This document shows, piece by piece, positions 1 to 10,900 of a DNA stretch of 64,000 nt (position 1 is the stretch's first letter; each line of letters begins with the position of its first letter). Both the position numbers and the translations under genes were made by a program. The notes beneath the pieces were generated by a model. It did not search any database. It saw only the letters and a list, made by a program, of their open reading frames with translations, and was not told where the DNA came from. The DNA comes from Xiphophorus maculatus (taxonomy: Eukaryota > Chordata > Actinopteri > Cyprinodontiformes > Poeciliidae): contig NC_036451.1 in the NCBI RefSeq assembly GCF_002775205.1, forward strand, positions 19,476,351 through 19,540,350, given 5' to 3'.

Positions 1-922
1 CGTTCACGTCACAGAAAGCAGGGAGGCGAAGACACTTCTCCTTTTTGTTCAGAGAGGAAAAAGGGAAGTTGCAGCTCAAAGTGTCACTGAAAGCAGGGCA
101 GAGAGTTTGGATTAAAGCTCAAGATCGGCCTGCAGCTACGGTGATCAAGCTGAGATTCAACGCCCAAGATTTTGTAAAGTAAGTACTGAACTTCAACACA
201 GTACTACTGATGAAGAAAGGGGTCCATGAGGAAGCAGTGCTCAAGCCAGTTCTTAGCTACAGCAAACCAGAACATTACGAGAAGATGGCCAGAGAATCAA
301 GCACCATGCCATCCTACAGTAGACTGGCCACTATTACAGGAAGGTTGCCGTTCAAAGAACAACTTCAAGGCTTTGGACTGGGAGGGCCGTGAAGAAATTG
401 GATTATGCTAAAGAAGAACTCCTGTCACAACCTGATGGATTAAAATGGAAAAGGATCATGATTACGGATAAAGCGTCATGATGCTTATGCTTTTTGCTTT
501 GCTCTGCTGAACAGCCAGAATTTTTTTTTTTTTTTTGAGGCCTTCTGTCTCAGCCCATCTTCCCTTCCCTAAAGAACCATCCCACATCCTGAAGAACTGA
601 CAGTTCATCCAGCGAAAGTTCCTGTAGAAGAATCAGAACGATCCAAGTTTTCTTCGACATTCATCACCTCATGGGGGAAATCAAAACTCCAAGGAGGGGG
701 TGTCAAGAGAAGTGGAGTTTTGATGACTACACTGAGCCCTCTGTGACAACTGAGGATGAAGAATCTGCATCTTCACATCCCAGACGAACATCTTCTCTTT
801 CCAGGGGATGAGGACGGCGAACTGCAGGAGGGTGATGGACTCCCAGCATGTGAAAGGTCTGACCTCGTGGAGGGGGTGTCAAGAAAATCCGAGCTCATCC
901 CACTTCCCCATGCTGGAGATTT

Positions 923-1104
923 TAGTTTAGCAGTAATAATAAATAAAGTTATCTTTAAAATGAATCACTCAAGTGATATCTAGGCCCAACAGTAGACTTA
1001 AGTGTCAATAAAGTTAGTTTAACAGTAATAATAAATAAAGTTATCTTTAAAATGAATCACTCAAGTGACATCTAGGCCCAACAGTAGACTTAGGTGTCAA
1101 TAAA
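923..1104. repeat. Tandem duplication, two 92-bp units
   Basis: The unit beginning TAGTTTAGCAGTAATAATAA is repeated at an offset of exactly 92 bp (923-1014 and 1015-1104). The copies differ at only a few bases, so the duplication is fairly recent. Confidence 0.9.
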
Positions 1105-2264
1105 ATAAATCTGGTTGGGTGTGTTGTTTTTGTCTAAAGCAAACTTTGCTTTAATTCTACTTTTTTCTATCTAATCATAAGAAATCATAGTCAGTCAGAG
1201 AGAGTCATTAAACAGGAAAAGCAGGTTTCCTGGAAAAAGAGGAAGTAAGTTCCAGCCTGCAGATTTATAAAAAATAGCTGAGACTATTTCTTATTTTAAA
1301 TCATGAAAGTTTTAAAGAATGAAATCTAAAACATTTTGATAATTTGATAAGATTCAAAGTAAAATACTTATATTAATATTGGTTTACTTGTAATAATACT
1401 TACACTTATATTTGTGGGAACACTTACAAGGAAAACAAGTAACTGTAACTTTAGTAGTAAATAATTAGAATCATGTATTATTCTTTTGGTTTCTTTTCAG
1501 AAAAACATCTGTAATAACTCACATTAGGATTATAATAAGGATAATTAATAAGTTATGGTTATAAAATCATAAATGAATGATAAATCAGAGAAGCTGAAGA
1601 AAATAAATGTGATATAAATGTGATTTTGACATTGAACTTGAAATGGTGTAAAAGGTGTAACTGCAATTAAACATCACTGATATGTTGGAGGTAGAGAGTA
1701 GGTGAAAGGTGAAAGGCAAGGAACTAACAGGAGAGCAGAGATGATCAACGCCTTATTTAGGTGAAAGGTTGTGAAGACAACGGAGACAGGAGGTTGAGCA
1801 ACTCTGAGACATCAGCACAGACATCAGGACATAATGTCTGAAGGACAGTGATGGATGTGAGGTCATCTGTCTAAGCAGACAGCCAATGAAAACGCACCAA
1901 AGGGGTGGATAAACCCTATATAAGGTGGGTGCAAAAGAGGAACCTTTCGTTGGATCCTCCGGGCAGCTTCGAGCCAAGAGATGGACAAAGAACTCTGCAG
2001 CTGAAGAAGAGCCGGGGCCACGGAGCCGAAGACTGTCCGGCCATGGGGACCAACCCGTCAGCCCCACAACCTGTGGCTTCAAATCGCACTTCTCTCATCG
2101 GCTGGGTTCAGACCCCAAAGACAAAGATGAAGACAAAGGCAAAGACAAAGAAGAAGAACTGGTGCCTTCCTTCCTGCCAGCACCAAGTCCTGTGTGACCT
2201 CACCATCCATGCGGAGAAGAAGCTCATCAGACCTACAGAGATTCCTGCCTTCGCTGATCAACAT

Positions 2265-2572
2265 CTTCCTCCTGCTGCAACACCTTCTTCATCATCAGAC
2301 CTGCGGAGATCCTGGCCTTCATCGATCGGCGTCTTCCTCCTGCTGCAACACCTTCTTCATCATCAGACCTGCGGAGATCCTGGCCTTCATCGATCGGCGT
2401 CTTCCTCCTGCTGCAACACCTTCTTCATCATCAGACCTGCGGAGATCCTGGCCTTCATCGATCGGCGTCTTCCTCCTGCTGCAACACCTTCTTCATCATC
2501 AGACCTGCGGAGATCCTGGCCTTCATCGATCGGCGTCTTCCTCCTGCTGCAGCACCTTCTTCGTCGTCGTGC
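2265..2572 (+). repeat. 68-bp minisatellite, about 4.5 units
   Basis: Units begin CTTCCTCCTGCTGCAACACC at 2265, 2333, 2401, 2469 and 2537, the last being partial. Units two to four are essentially identical and the first differs at its left end. A 68-bp period is not a multiple of three, so the same sequence appears in successive reading frames and the repeat holds open a long but probably meaningless frame. It lies downstream of the TATA box of the LTR-like block, where a leader (R/U5) would be. Confidence 0.9.
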
Positions 2573-3249
2573 CAGGTCTGGGGTTCGAGGCGCCAGGCTC
2601 CGTCCGTCTCTCTCAAAGGTTTCCTTTTTTAGTTCTCAGTCAGCAGTAGGGAAAGACAGACTAGATGACTGATTTTACTTATTTGATTATTTCTGCTACT
2701 GAATTAAGCTGTACTGACCCTTGCAAAAATGCCTTACTAATAAAATATTTAGCATAAAGAAAATCTAAAAGATGTTGTGGACATTCAGTTAATGAGTCAC
2801 CTTAAAGTTCTTTGATGGTTGTAAAATAGCTGTGATGTTTGATTCTGGAGAGGAAAAAGTTTAAAATGTTTTTAAGTTGCTGGTAGCCCAAATTTAAAAC
2901 GTCATCCTTGGGACTCGCCCGAGTCACTAAAACCTACCTGGTTCAATAACAAATGCAAGTTGTAAAATAAGAGAACGAGCGACCGTTAACAGGTGTGCTC
3001 TGTGAAACTAGTTGGCTGTAGGCTGCTCAGTCTGGCTAATTCACAGAGGGAAGAAGGGTGAGACACCTGGATGTAGGCCGTTAAAAATCAGGTGAATCGT
3101 TTCTCGAAACCAGCTTAAACAGAGTTTACTTCAGTTCTGGACAGGGTAAATCCCGGCAGATTTAGGAAACTCAATTAACCCGTTAGATGGAGAGCTGGTA
3201 GCACATCTCCCCTCTCAGAAGAGGAAGCAGAGAGTGAGAGAGTAGAGAC

Positions 3250-3423
3250 AGGAAGGAGGGGGGGGGTGTTGCGCAACAACACTATCTGCGAGCTTCTGCA
3301 TCCGCTCCTTTGTGCTGCCTGGACTTTGTATGTTTTTGGATTTCTGGACTTCTTTCATTATTAAACCATCTTATTCATCTTACCCTGGGTCTGCTGCCTC
3401 TGCCTCACCACCCAAATCATGAC
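3250..3423 (+). repeat. Dispersed repeat 3' end, family unknown
   Basis: The end of this block (a TTATTAAA-type run, then ACCCTGGGTCTGCTGCCTC, then TGCCTCACCAC) matches the reverse complement of sequence near 56060-56150 in this window, so it belongs to a repeat with at least two copies here. A pyrimidine-rich tail with ATTAAA suggests an LTR or non-autonomous retroelement end; the class is not settled. Confidence 0.45.
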
Positions 3424-3439
3424 AAACCCAACCTTTTGT

Positions 3440-4831
3440 CCAACCTTGGAATGTATGTGGCACCTAAAATATACAGAAATTAATATATATTTTGATCAAA
3501 TATTGTTTATTTAAAACATCATGGTTAATAAATGTGTGAAATAAGTGCATGGATTAAAAGAAATATGAACCATAAGACAGCCATTTTTTCACCAAACTAT
3601 TTTTGCACTCCACTAATAACATTTTGTTGATTCTGGTCTGCTCTGCGTCCCCAAAACCAAGCATTTTGAAGCAGAATTTATGTCTAGACTTTGACTTTGC
3701 CATTCTAACACATAAATATGTTTTGATTTAAACCATTCCATTATAGATCTGGCTTTATGTTTAGGGTCATTGTCCTGCTGGAAGGTGAACCTCCACCACA
3801 GCCTCAAGTCTTTTGCAGACTCCAGCAGGTTTTCTTCCAAGATTGCCCTGTATTTGGCTCAATCCATCTTACAATCTTTCCTGTCCCTGAAGAAAAGAAG
3901 CACCACCAGAGCATGATGCTGCCACCACCATGTGTGTTAGTGGGGAAGGTGTGTTCAGAGTGATGTACAGTGTCCGTTCTCCGCCACAAATAGTGCTTTG
4001 TATTTTTGCCAAAAAGTTCAATTTTGGTCTTGTCTTATCATTTTTGCTGTATCGCAACATGGCTTCTGGCGAACTGCAAATGGGACTTCTTATGGTTTTC
4101 TTTATATAATGGCTTTTTTATTGCCACTCTTCCAGAAAACCACATTTGTGCAGTGCATGACTAATAGTTGTACTGTGAACAGATTCCCCCATCTGAGGTG
4201 TGGATATCTCTGCATTTGGTCCAGAGCCACCATGGACCTCTTGGTTGCATCTCTGATCAGTGCTCTTCTTATTCAGCCTGTAAGTTTAGGTGGATGGCCT
4301 TGTCTTGGTAGGTTCACAGCTGTGCCATGCTCTTTCCATTTCCAGATTATTTGTGGAACAGTACTCTGTGAGATATTCAAAGCTTGGAAAACATGTTTAT
4401 AGCCTAAGCCTGCTTTAAGCTTCCACACAACTTTATCCCTGACCTGTCTGATGTGTTCCTTGGACTTGATGATGCTGTTTGCTCCTAAATATTCTCTTAA
4501 CCAACCTTTGAGGCAGTCATAGAGGAGTTGAATTTTTACTAAGATTAGATTACACACAGGTGGACTCTATTTAGTCATTAGTAGTCATCAGGCAACTTCT
4601 GAAGGCAATTGGTTGCACTTAGGGAAAGGGGGTTGAACACTTTTGCACACTGCACTTTTCAGCTTTCATTTGTAAAAAATGTTTTGAATCATGTATAGTT
4701 TTGTCTCTACTTCACAAATGTATACCACTTTGTGTTTGTCTTTCCCATAGAATTCTGTAAAAATATGTTTGCGGTTGTAATGTGACAAAATAGAAAGGTT
4801 CAAGGGCTATGGACACTTATGCAAGCCACTG
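3440..4831 (-). mobile_element. Degenerate Tc1/mariner transposon, antisense
   Basis: Minus-strand frames give Tc1 transposase pieces in order. The paired helix-turn-helix region (KSKEHIRQVRDKVVWKLKAG, then LNISQSTV and LPRQGHPPKLTG) lies at 4273-4557. The catalytic core with GGGSIMLWWCFFSSGTGK is at 3804-3989, and FQQDNDPKHKA with an SLDIN remnant of the third catalytic motif at 3613-3840. The frame is broken in several places. The right end (about 4745-4831) has the Tc1-type terminus with TTATGCAAGCCACTGTA; the left terminus is blurred. This is an inactive relic. Confidence 0.85.
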
Positions 4832-5179
4832 TACCTACAATAAGTAAGGCAAGTCCAATGAGAGAAACAAGGTCCAGACAATCAACAGCTATGCATTCAC
4901 AGTTATCATATAGCCTGCTGGGATGATAAGATGGAAAAGGGAGGAAATTCAGTCCACTGATATAAGAATACAAAAGCTGCTGATGATGCATGGAAAATTG
5001 TGCTGCTCAGGTTGTAGCACATTGGAGTAGTTCTGTTCTTTCATTGATAATTTTACTTTTAAACTTTCATTCCTGCCTTTCTGGGGGAAAAATAGCTTTT
5101 GTTTGGACAGTTCCTTCTTGTTTTGGATACTGTGTATTTGGACTGATTTTTGGAAATATTTTTCATACTTTGCTATTTG

Positions 5180-6330
5180 TTATGATGCACAACCATAACA
5201 ACAGGGTGTTTTACAACAAAGAGTAAACAATACTACCAATGGACAGAAAGACTTAGACTGAAACACAGCACAGAGGTAGTATTCATGGTGGCACATAAGC
5301 AGGTGCCTAGCACCAGAGCAATAGCGGTCCTCTATAATACCAAGCAAGATCTTGGGTGCATGGTATGCAGAGTCCCCTGAGACAATCTAGTATCTAAATC
5401 CAGGATGTAAGATGGTAGCATGAAAAGAATACATGGAATGCCACAACCAAGTACCCGGAATAGTGTAAAGAAACATCTGAAGGGAATGTAACCTTGAACA
5501 CACCTCGATAAAATCGAAAATGCCACATATGGTGGTAGAAAATGAACAAACTAAGATCGTGTGGGACTTCCAGATACAGAAAGACAAATGGGAAAAGTAA
5601 ACCAACTGGACATGGTGATCACTGAGCAGCAGAGCAAATCAGTTGTAATGATAAAGCTATCCCAAATTATCAGAAGGAACAGAAAAAACTAGAGAAATAC
5701 CAAAGGCTCATAAAAAGCATCATCCTCCTGGAGCCTGAGAAAAACATTTTCCATATAAGTGGATGACTTATTTTGGGCTGTCTAGTCCACAATACTAAAT
5801 TTTGCTCTACATGGGGTCTGGTGTCTGCATGTTAGGTCATTATTTTATGACTTAGTGGTGGTGGAAGATTATAACACATTACAGGCTAGACCCAAGATGT
5901 TCAGTGTTTATTGTTGTGGTGTAAGTTTACAAAAGTTAGCAACTGTAGAGATTTACAAAGGCGCTAAATATGGTGATTTAAAAATGAATAAATATTTTTC
6001 TGAAAAAAAAATGATGTCCACATATCATGTAGAAAGATAATTCTTTGTTTTTGGAATCATTAGGTCCCAATCAGCCCAAATATCGAAGACGAATTAATAA
6101 TGCATGCCATGCATGATAGGAGGTTAAAAGAGTGAGGAAGGTGATGGCAACAGTAGTGCCTGTGGTCACTGAAACCCTCAGGGTGATAACCCCTAAACTG
6201 GAAGAGTGGCTCAAACAAATACCTAGAAATAAATTGGAATGCATGATGCAGAGAAGCACACCCTTGGGAACTGCTAATATACCGTGAAGACCACTCAGAC
6301 TCCAAGGCCTGTGGTAGAGGACCCAAGCTT
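5180..6330 (+). mobile_element. LINE (non-LTR retrotransposon) 3' ORF fragment, interrupted
   Basis: Plus-strand translations, with many frame changes, resemble the extreme C-terminus of the teleost LINE pol ORF. A stretch like DRVGLPDTERQ...VITEQQSKSVV covers about 5550-5660. A second part reads VMATVVPVVTETLR, then VITPKLEEWLKQIP, then STPLGTANIP at about 6140-6285. The two parts are separated by about 350 bp of unrelated sequence (about 5740-6090), probably a later insertion. A tail at about 6335-6375 carries the reverse complement of the usual TACTTTATTGATCC-type LINE end. Clade (L2/Rex-like) is not certain. Confidence 0.6.
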
Positions 6331-6399
6331 TTTTTAATTTAATTTCCCTTTTAGGATCAATAAAGTATTTTTGAATTTGAAAGAAGGGATAACTATTCA

Positions 6400-7414
6400 T
6401 GGAGTAATACAGAATTACAAATATAAAAATAAAAAGCATTTATTTAAATAATATTTAAAGTGCCAAAAATATGATTACTTATGTTACTGTTAGCACAAAA
6501 CTTTAAAAATTGATATTTTGTCATTATCTCAATGTTGCTACTCTGCCTACATGCAGATTAGGTAGTCTAATTTGTCTGTAGGCAGGTACAACAGACAACC
6601 ATTTTCTGCTGGTGTTGTGTCTGTCATTAGACAACAGTTTTTGTTTTTATGATATAAACTGAACTGCACTGCTGCTGAAATGTGCTATACAAGTAAACTT
6701 GATTAATTGATTGAACAGAAATGATTAAAAGAAGTGACTTTCCTTTTAAATGATGAAACATTGCTGGTGGGAGATACCATCTGACTGCTGCCTCCTAATT
6801 AAATTAAAATGTATGATAAACTATTTAACTTTGAAATATTGAAGGAAAGTTACAAAATATTACTCAAATAAATTAATTTTCTTGTTCCTGAAAAAAAATC
6901 AAACCTTGTATGCTTCCAAAACAAAATGGATTTCTCCTTTTGTTGTACCCCTCCTCCTCTATCAACGTGGTACAGTCCATCAAGACCAGGTGCAAGCAAT
7001 TAGTGCTAATAGAACTTCTTTTGCTTGGAGGAAGAGGTAAGACTCATACAGACTCTCTTACGATATGTAACATTGTAATTCTGAAGAATGTTGTAGGTTA
7101 CTTGATGTTTGGATACACCAAAGCATCTGATTTGCTGCAGTTTAGCTAGTTCTTACCAACCATCTTAGTCAGCGTACCAGAGTTTAAAGGGAAGGTGACT
7201 CACTCCAGAATTAGACAAAACTGTATTTGGTCATTTTCTGTGTATCAGTGAGTGATATTCTTTCACAGGCACAAATTATCTAGGTAATAATCATTAGTAT
7301 TAAGATAATGTTTTAATATTTGAAGGTATTGAGAACTTGTCAATAGAAAGTCAATTATGTAATACTGTGTACTTCAATACAGCATTTTCTCATACAATAG
7401 CATCAAATCATATT
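6400..7414. other. Gene-free flank; possible 5' exon of the SET gene
   Basis: AT-rich sequence without a recognisable gene. A LINE/SINE-like tail (GTGCTATACAAGTAAACTTGATT) lies at about 6680-6710. A good donor, GAAGAG|GTAAGACTC at 7036/7037, could end an untranslated first exon of the SET-domain gene downstream, whose first coding exon begins at a splice acceptor; this is only a suggestion. Confidence 0.35.
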
Positions 7415-7422
7415 GTGTACAG

Positions 7423-7642
7423 CAGAGGTGTCAAACTCAAGTTCTTGAGGGCTTGTGTCCAGCAACTTTTAGATGTGTCTGTGATGCCACACGGCTGGAT
7501 CAAATGGGGTGGTTATCAGCAGGTCATCAACTTGACTGCACTTAGAAGCTAATTCAGTCATATAATTCAGGTATTTTGGACCAGAGGAACATCTAAAAGT
7601 TGCAGTACACTGGCCCTCGATGCCTGGAGTTTGACACCCCTG
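7423..7642. mobile_element. hAT-type MITE with perfect 8-bp target duplication
   Basis: The 220-bp element begins CAGAGGTGTCAAACTCAAG and ends CTGGAGTTTGACACCCCTG, giving imperfect terminal inverted repeats of the hAT kind. It is flanked on both sides by the identical octamer GTGTACAG (7415-7422 and 7643-7650), the target-site length of hAT elements. It has no coding capacity. It sits about 50 bp upstream of the first coding exon of the SET gene, inside the putative first intron. Degraded relatives appear near 36210-36345 and 60415-60610. Confidence 0.92.
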
Positions 7643-7696
7643 GTGTACAGTGTCATGTTGTTACTCAACAGCACGTTACTCTGATCTTTGCAGGAG

Positions 7697-7922
7697 ATGT
7701 CAGCAACAAGGTCTCAGAGAGCAAAAAGAAATCCCAAACATGATGCCAGTTATTATTGCTCCTTAGGTGAAGATAAAGAGGGATTTGATGAAAATACATT
7801 AATTCATTTAAAGGTGAGTTGTGACTTTATTATGCACATGATTCCAGAGTTTATTGAAGGATTGCTTTTTTTCTTTAATCTTGCGTTTTGACATTTAAAC
7901 TATTTTTATACCGCACATTATT

Positions 7923-7970
<48 letters not shown>

Positions 7971-10900
7971 AAGGAGGACTGAGTTTTGAAATTACAAGTA
8001 CAAAAGAATGAGTGACATTTAGAAGCACCATTCTGTTGACAAACAAATGTTTATGTAATCACAGAAAGACATCAAATTAGATCAATTAAGTGATTTTGAA
8101 AAATGTTAATCTCATTTGCTACTGTTTGAAAGATCTGCATTGTTTAAAGTTTATTCTACTTTACTCCTTATGTTTACCTACAGGTCGGGGTGTGTACAGT
8201 TGCCGGTGCTTTCAAAAAGGAGATTCTTATTGAGTACAGAGGGGAAGTCATAAGTAGAAAGGAACAAGAAAACCGATTGAAAATTTACCATGATGCACTC
8301 GAGGCTTTTATGTTTGATTTCAAGTTCAATGGACAACAGCTTTGGTATGTGACTGTTTTAAGGTTGTTTTTTATTTTATATTTAAACAAAGTGATGTAAA
8401 CATTTTCAGCTTCATCAGTAAAAGTAGTTTTAGTTGGTGGAGGAATATTCTTCCGACATGCAAACATGCAAAATCCTTTCCCTTGCATGGTATAATTATT
8501 CTTATTGCTTACTTAATATTTTAGTGTTGATGCTGCCAGAGAGGATGGATCATTGGGGAGGCTGGTAAATGATGAAGAGATGAACCCAAACAGCAAATTG
8601 AAAGTTACAAGGGTGGATGGAAGACCTCATCTTTGTTTATTTGCACTCAAAGATATTGGTCCTGGGGAAGAAATCACTTATGTTTATGGTGATTCTGACT
8701 GGCCATGGAGAAGAAAGGTATTGATAAGAGTGAAAATTCTATCACAAGTCATTTTACTAGCATTGAAGACATTTTTGAAGGATATGTCATGTTGTAGTAC
8801 AGAGTTTCATTATAGTTGAAAACAAGAAGTGATTAGCAGTGCCTAAAAAAACAGATTTTGGAGAAAGACTTAATCAGACCAATATTTCAACTTGGTTCAG
8901 TGCTATCCAAAATGCTAGAAACTGTCATATGTAAATTAATTTATTCTAACCTTATATTTATGAACATTTTATAGCAGGAGATATATTTTGCAGTGTCAAT
9001 ACACAAAGGTTCTGGTTAACAATCAGCTGGACAGGTTCATTCAGTAGTAGGTTTAGAAGTACGGACTCATTCAGTGTACATCCCTTCATTTCAGATTTCC
9101 AAAGATGAACTGTGTCAGGCTGTTGACGTGGACGCATGCGGATCCTGTTCAACTAACCCTCCAGAGGTAATTTTGGTTTGAAACGACCAACATATTTTCT
9201 AAAATAAAGTGATTGAAATGATATTTAGTACTGTTCAAACACACAGGACTTGTGTAATACTTGACATGTAAGCTGCATAAAACGGGAGGACTGAGGTTTG
9301 AAATTACAAGTACAGAAGAATTGAAAGTTGCATTTAGAAGCGCCCATACACACAGGTCCTGTGTAATACTCAACATGTAAGGTACCAGAATAAGGAGGAC
9401 TTAGTTTCGAAATTACAAGTACAAAAGACTGAAAGTTAAATGTAGAAGCGCCCATACACACAGGTCCTGTGTAATACTCAACATGTAATGTGCTGGAATA
9501 AGGAGGACTGTTTTCTACATTGGGAACAAACTCATATTCAGTGAGTGTTCTTTACATTTCAGATTTCCAAAGATGAAAGGTGTCAGGCTGGTGACGTGGA
9601 TGCATGCGGATCCTGTTCAACCAACCCTCCAGAGGTAATTTTGGTGTCCAACAACCAACTTATTTTCTAAAATTAAGTCATTGAAAGGATATTAAGTACT
9701 GTTCAAACACACAGGTGTTGTCTAGTATTTGATATGTAAGCTGCATAAAAAGGGAGGACTGAGGTTTGAAATTACAAGTACAAAAGAATGAATGTTACAT
9801 GTAGAAACGCCCATACACACAGGTCCTGTGTAATACTCATCATGTAAGGTGCCAGAATAAGGAGGACTGAGGTTTGAAATTACAAGTACAGAAGAATGAA
9901 AGTGACATGTAGAAACGCCCATACACAGAGGTCCTGTGTAATACTCAACATGTAATGTGGCTGAATAAGGAGGACTGTTTTCTACATTGGGAACAAACTC
10001 ACATTCAGCAAGTGTTCTTTACATTTCAGATTTCCATAGAAGAACCGTGTCAGGCTGGTCATGTGGATGCGTACAGATCCTGTTCAACCAACCCTCCAGA
10101 GGTAATTTTGGTCTCCAACAACCAACTTATTTTCTAAAATAAAGTCATTTAAACAATATTAAGTTCTGTGCAAACCCATAGCTCTTGTGTAATACTTGAT
10201 ATGTAAGTTGCCTAAAAAGGGAGGACAGAGATTTGAAATTACAAGTACATAAGAATAAAAGTTACATGTGAAAACACCCATACACAGAGGTCCTGTGTAA
10301 TACTCAACATGTAATGTGCTGGAATAGTGAGGACTGTTTTCTACATTGGGAACAAACTCACATTCAGTGAGTGTTCTTTACTTTTCAGATTTCCAAAGAT
10401 GAGCTGTGTCAGGCTGGTGAGGTAGATGCATGCAGAACCTGTTCAACCAACCCTGCAGAGGTAATTTTGGTCTCCAACGACCAACTTATTTTCTAAAATA
10501 AAGTAATTGAAACGATATTAAGTGCTGTTCAAACATATAGGTCTTGTGTAATACTTGATATGTAAGCTGCCTAAAAAGGGAGGACAGAGGTTTGAAATTA
10601 CAAGTACATAAGAATGAAAGTGACATGTAGAAACGCCCATACACACAGGTCCTGTGTAATACTCAAATGTAAGGTCCCGGAATAAGGAGGACTGTTTTCT
10701 ACATTGGGAACAAACTCACAATTAGTGAGTGGTCTTTACATTTCAGATGTTCAAAAATGAACTATATCAGGCTGGTGACCTGGATGCATGCAGATCCTGT
10801 TTAACCAACCCTCCAGAGGTACTATTGGTCTCCAACGACCAACTTATTTTCTAAAATGAAGTCATTGAAATTATATTAACTACTGTTCAAACGCACAGGT

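Larger units (their letters stand above)
1..2770 (+). mobile_element. LTR-retroelement-like fossil (3' end plus LTR-like block)
   Basis: No host gene is recognisable here. Two purine-rich tracts, each followed by TGTCAAGA (about 690-706 and 865-880), look like a polypurine tract with the start of an LTR. Downstream are a CCAAT box (about 1882), a TATA box in CCTATATAAGG (about 1914-1924) and an AATAAA (about 2738), in the order expected for U3, R and U5. I could not define matching ends or an internal coding region, so the family is unknown and the span is approximate. It is broken and probably old. It could instead be several unrelated repeats side by side. Confidence 0.35.

Noticed and set aside
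1905-2672. A 255-codon open frame
   Set aside because: Most of it is the 68-bp tandem repeat, which shifts frame each unit; no domain is recognisable and it lies in an LTR-like leader.
9095-10818. Regularly spaced 72-bp repeats resembling a CRISPR-like array
   Set aside because: The spacers are themselves repetitive introns with splice sites, and the genome is that of a fish; they are duplicated exons.
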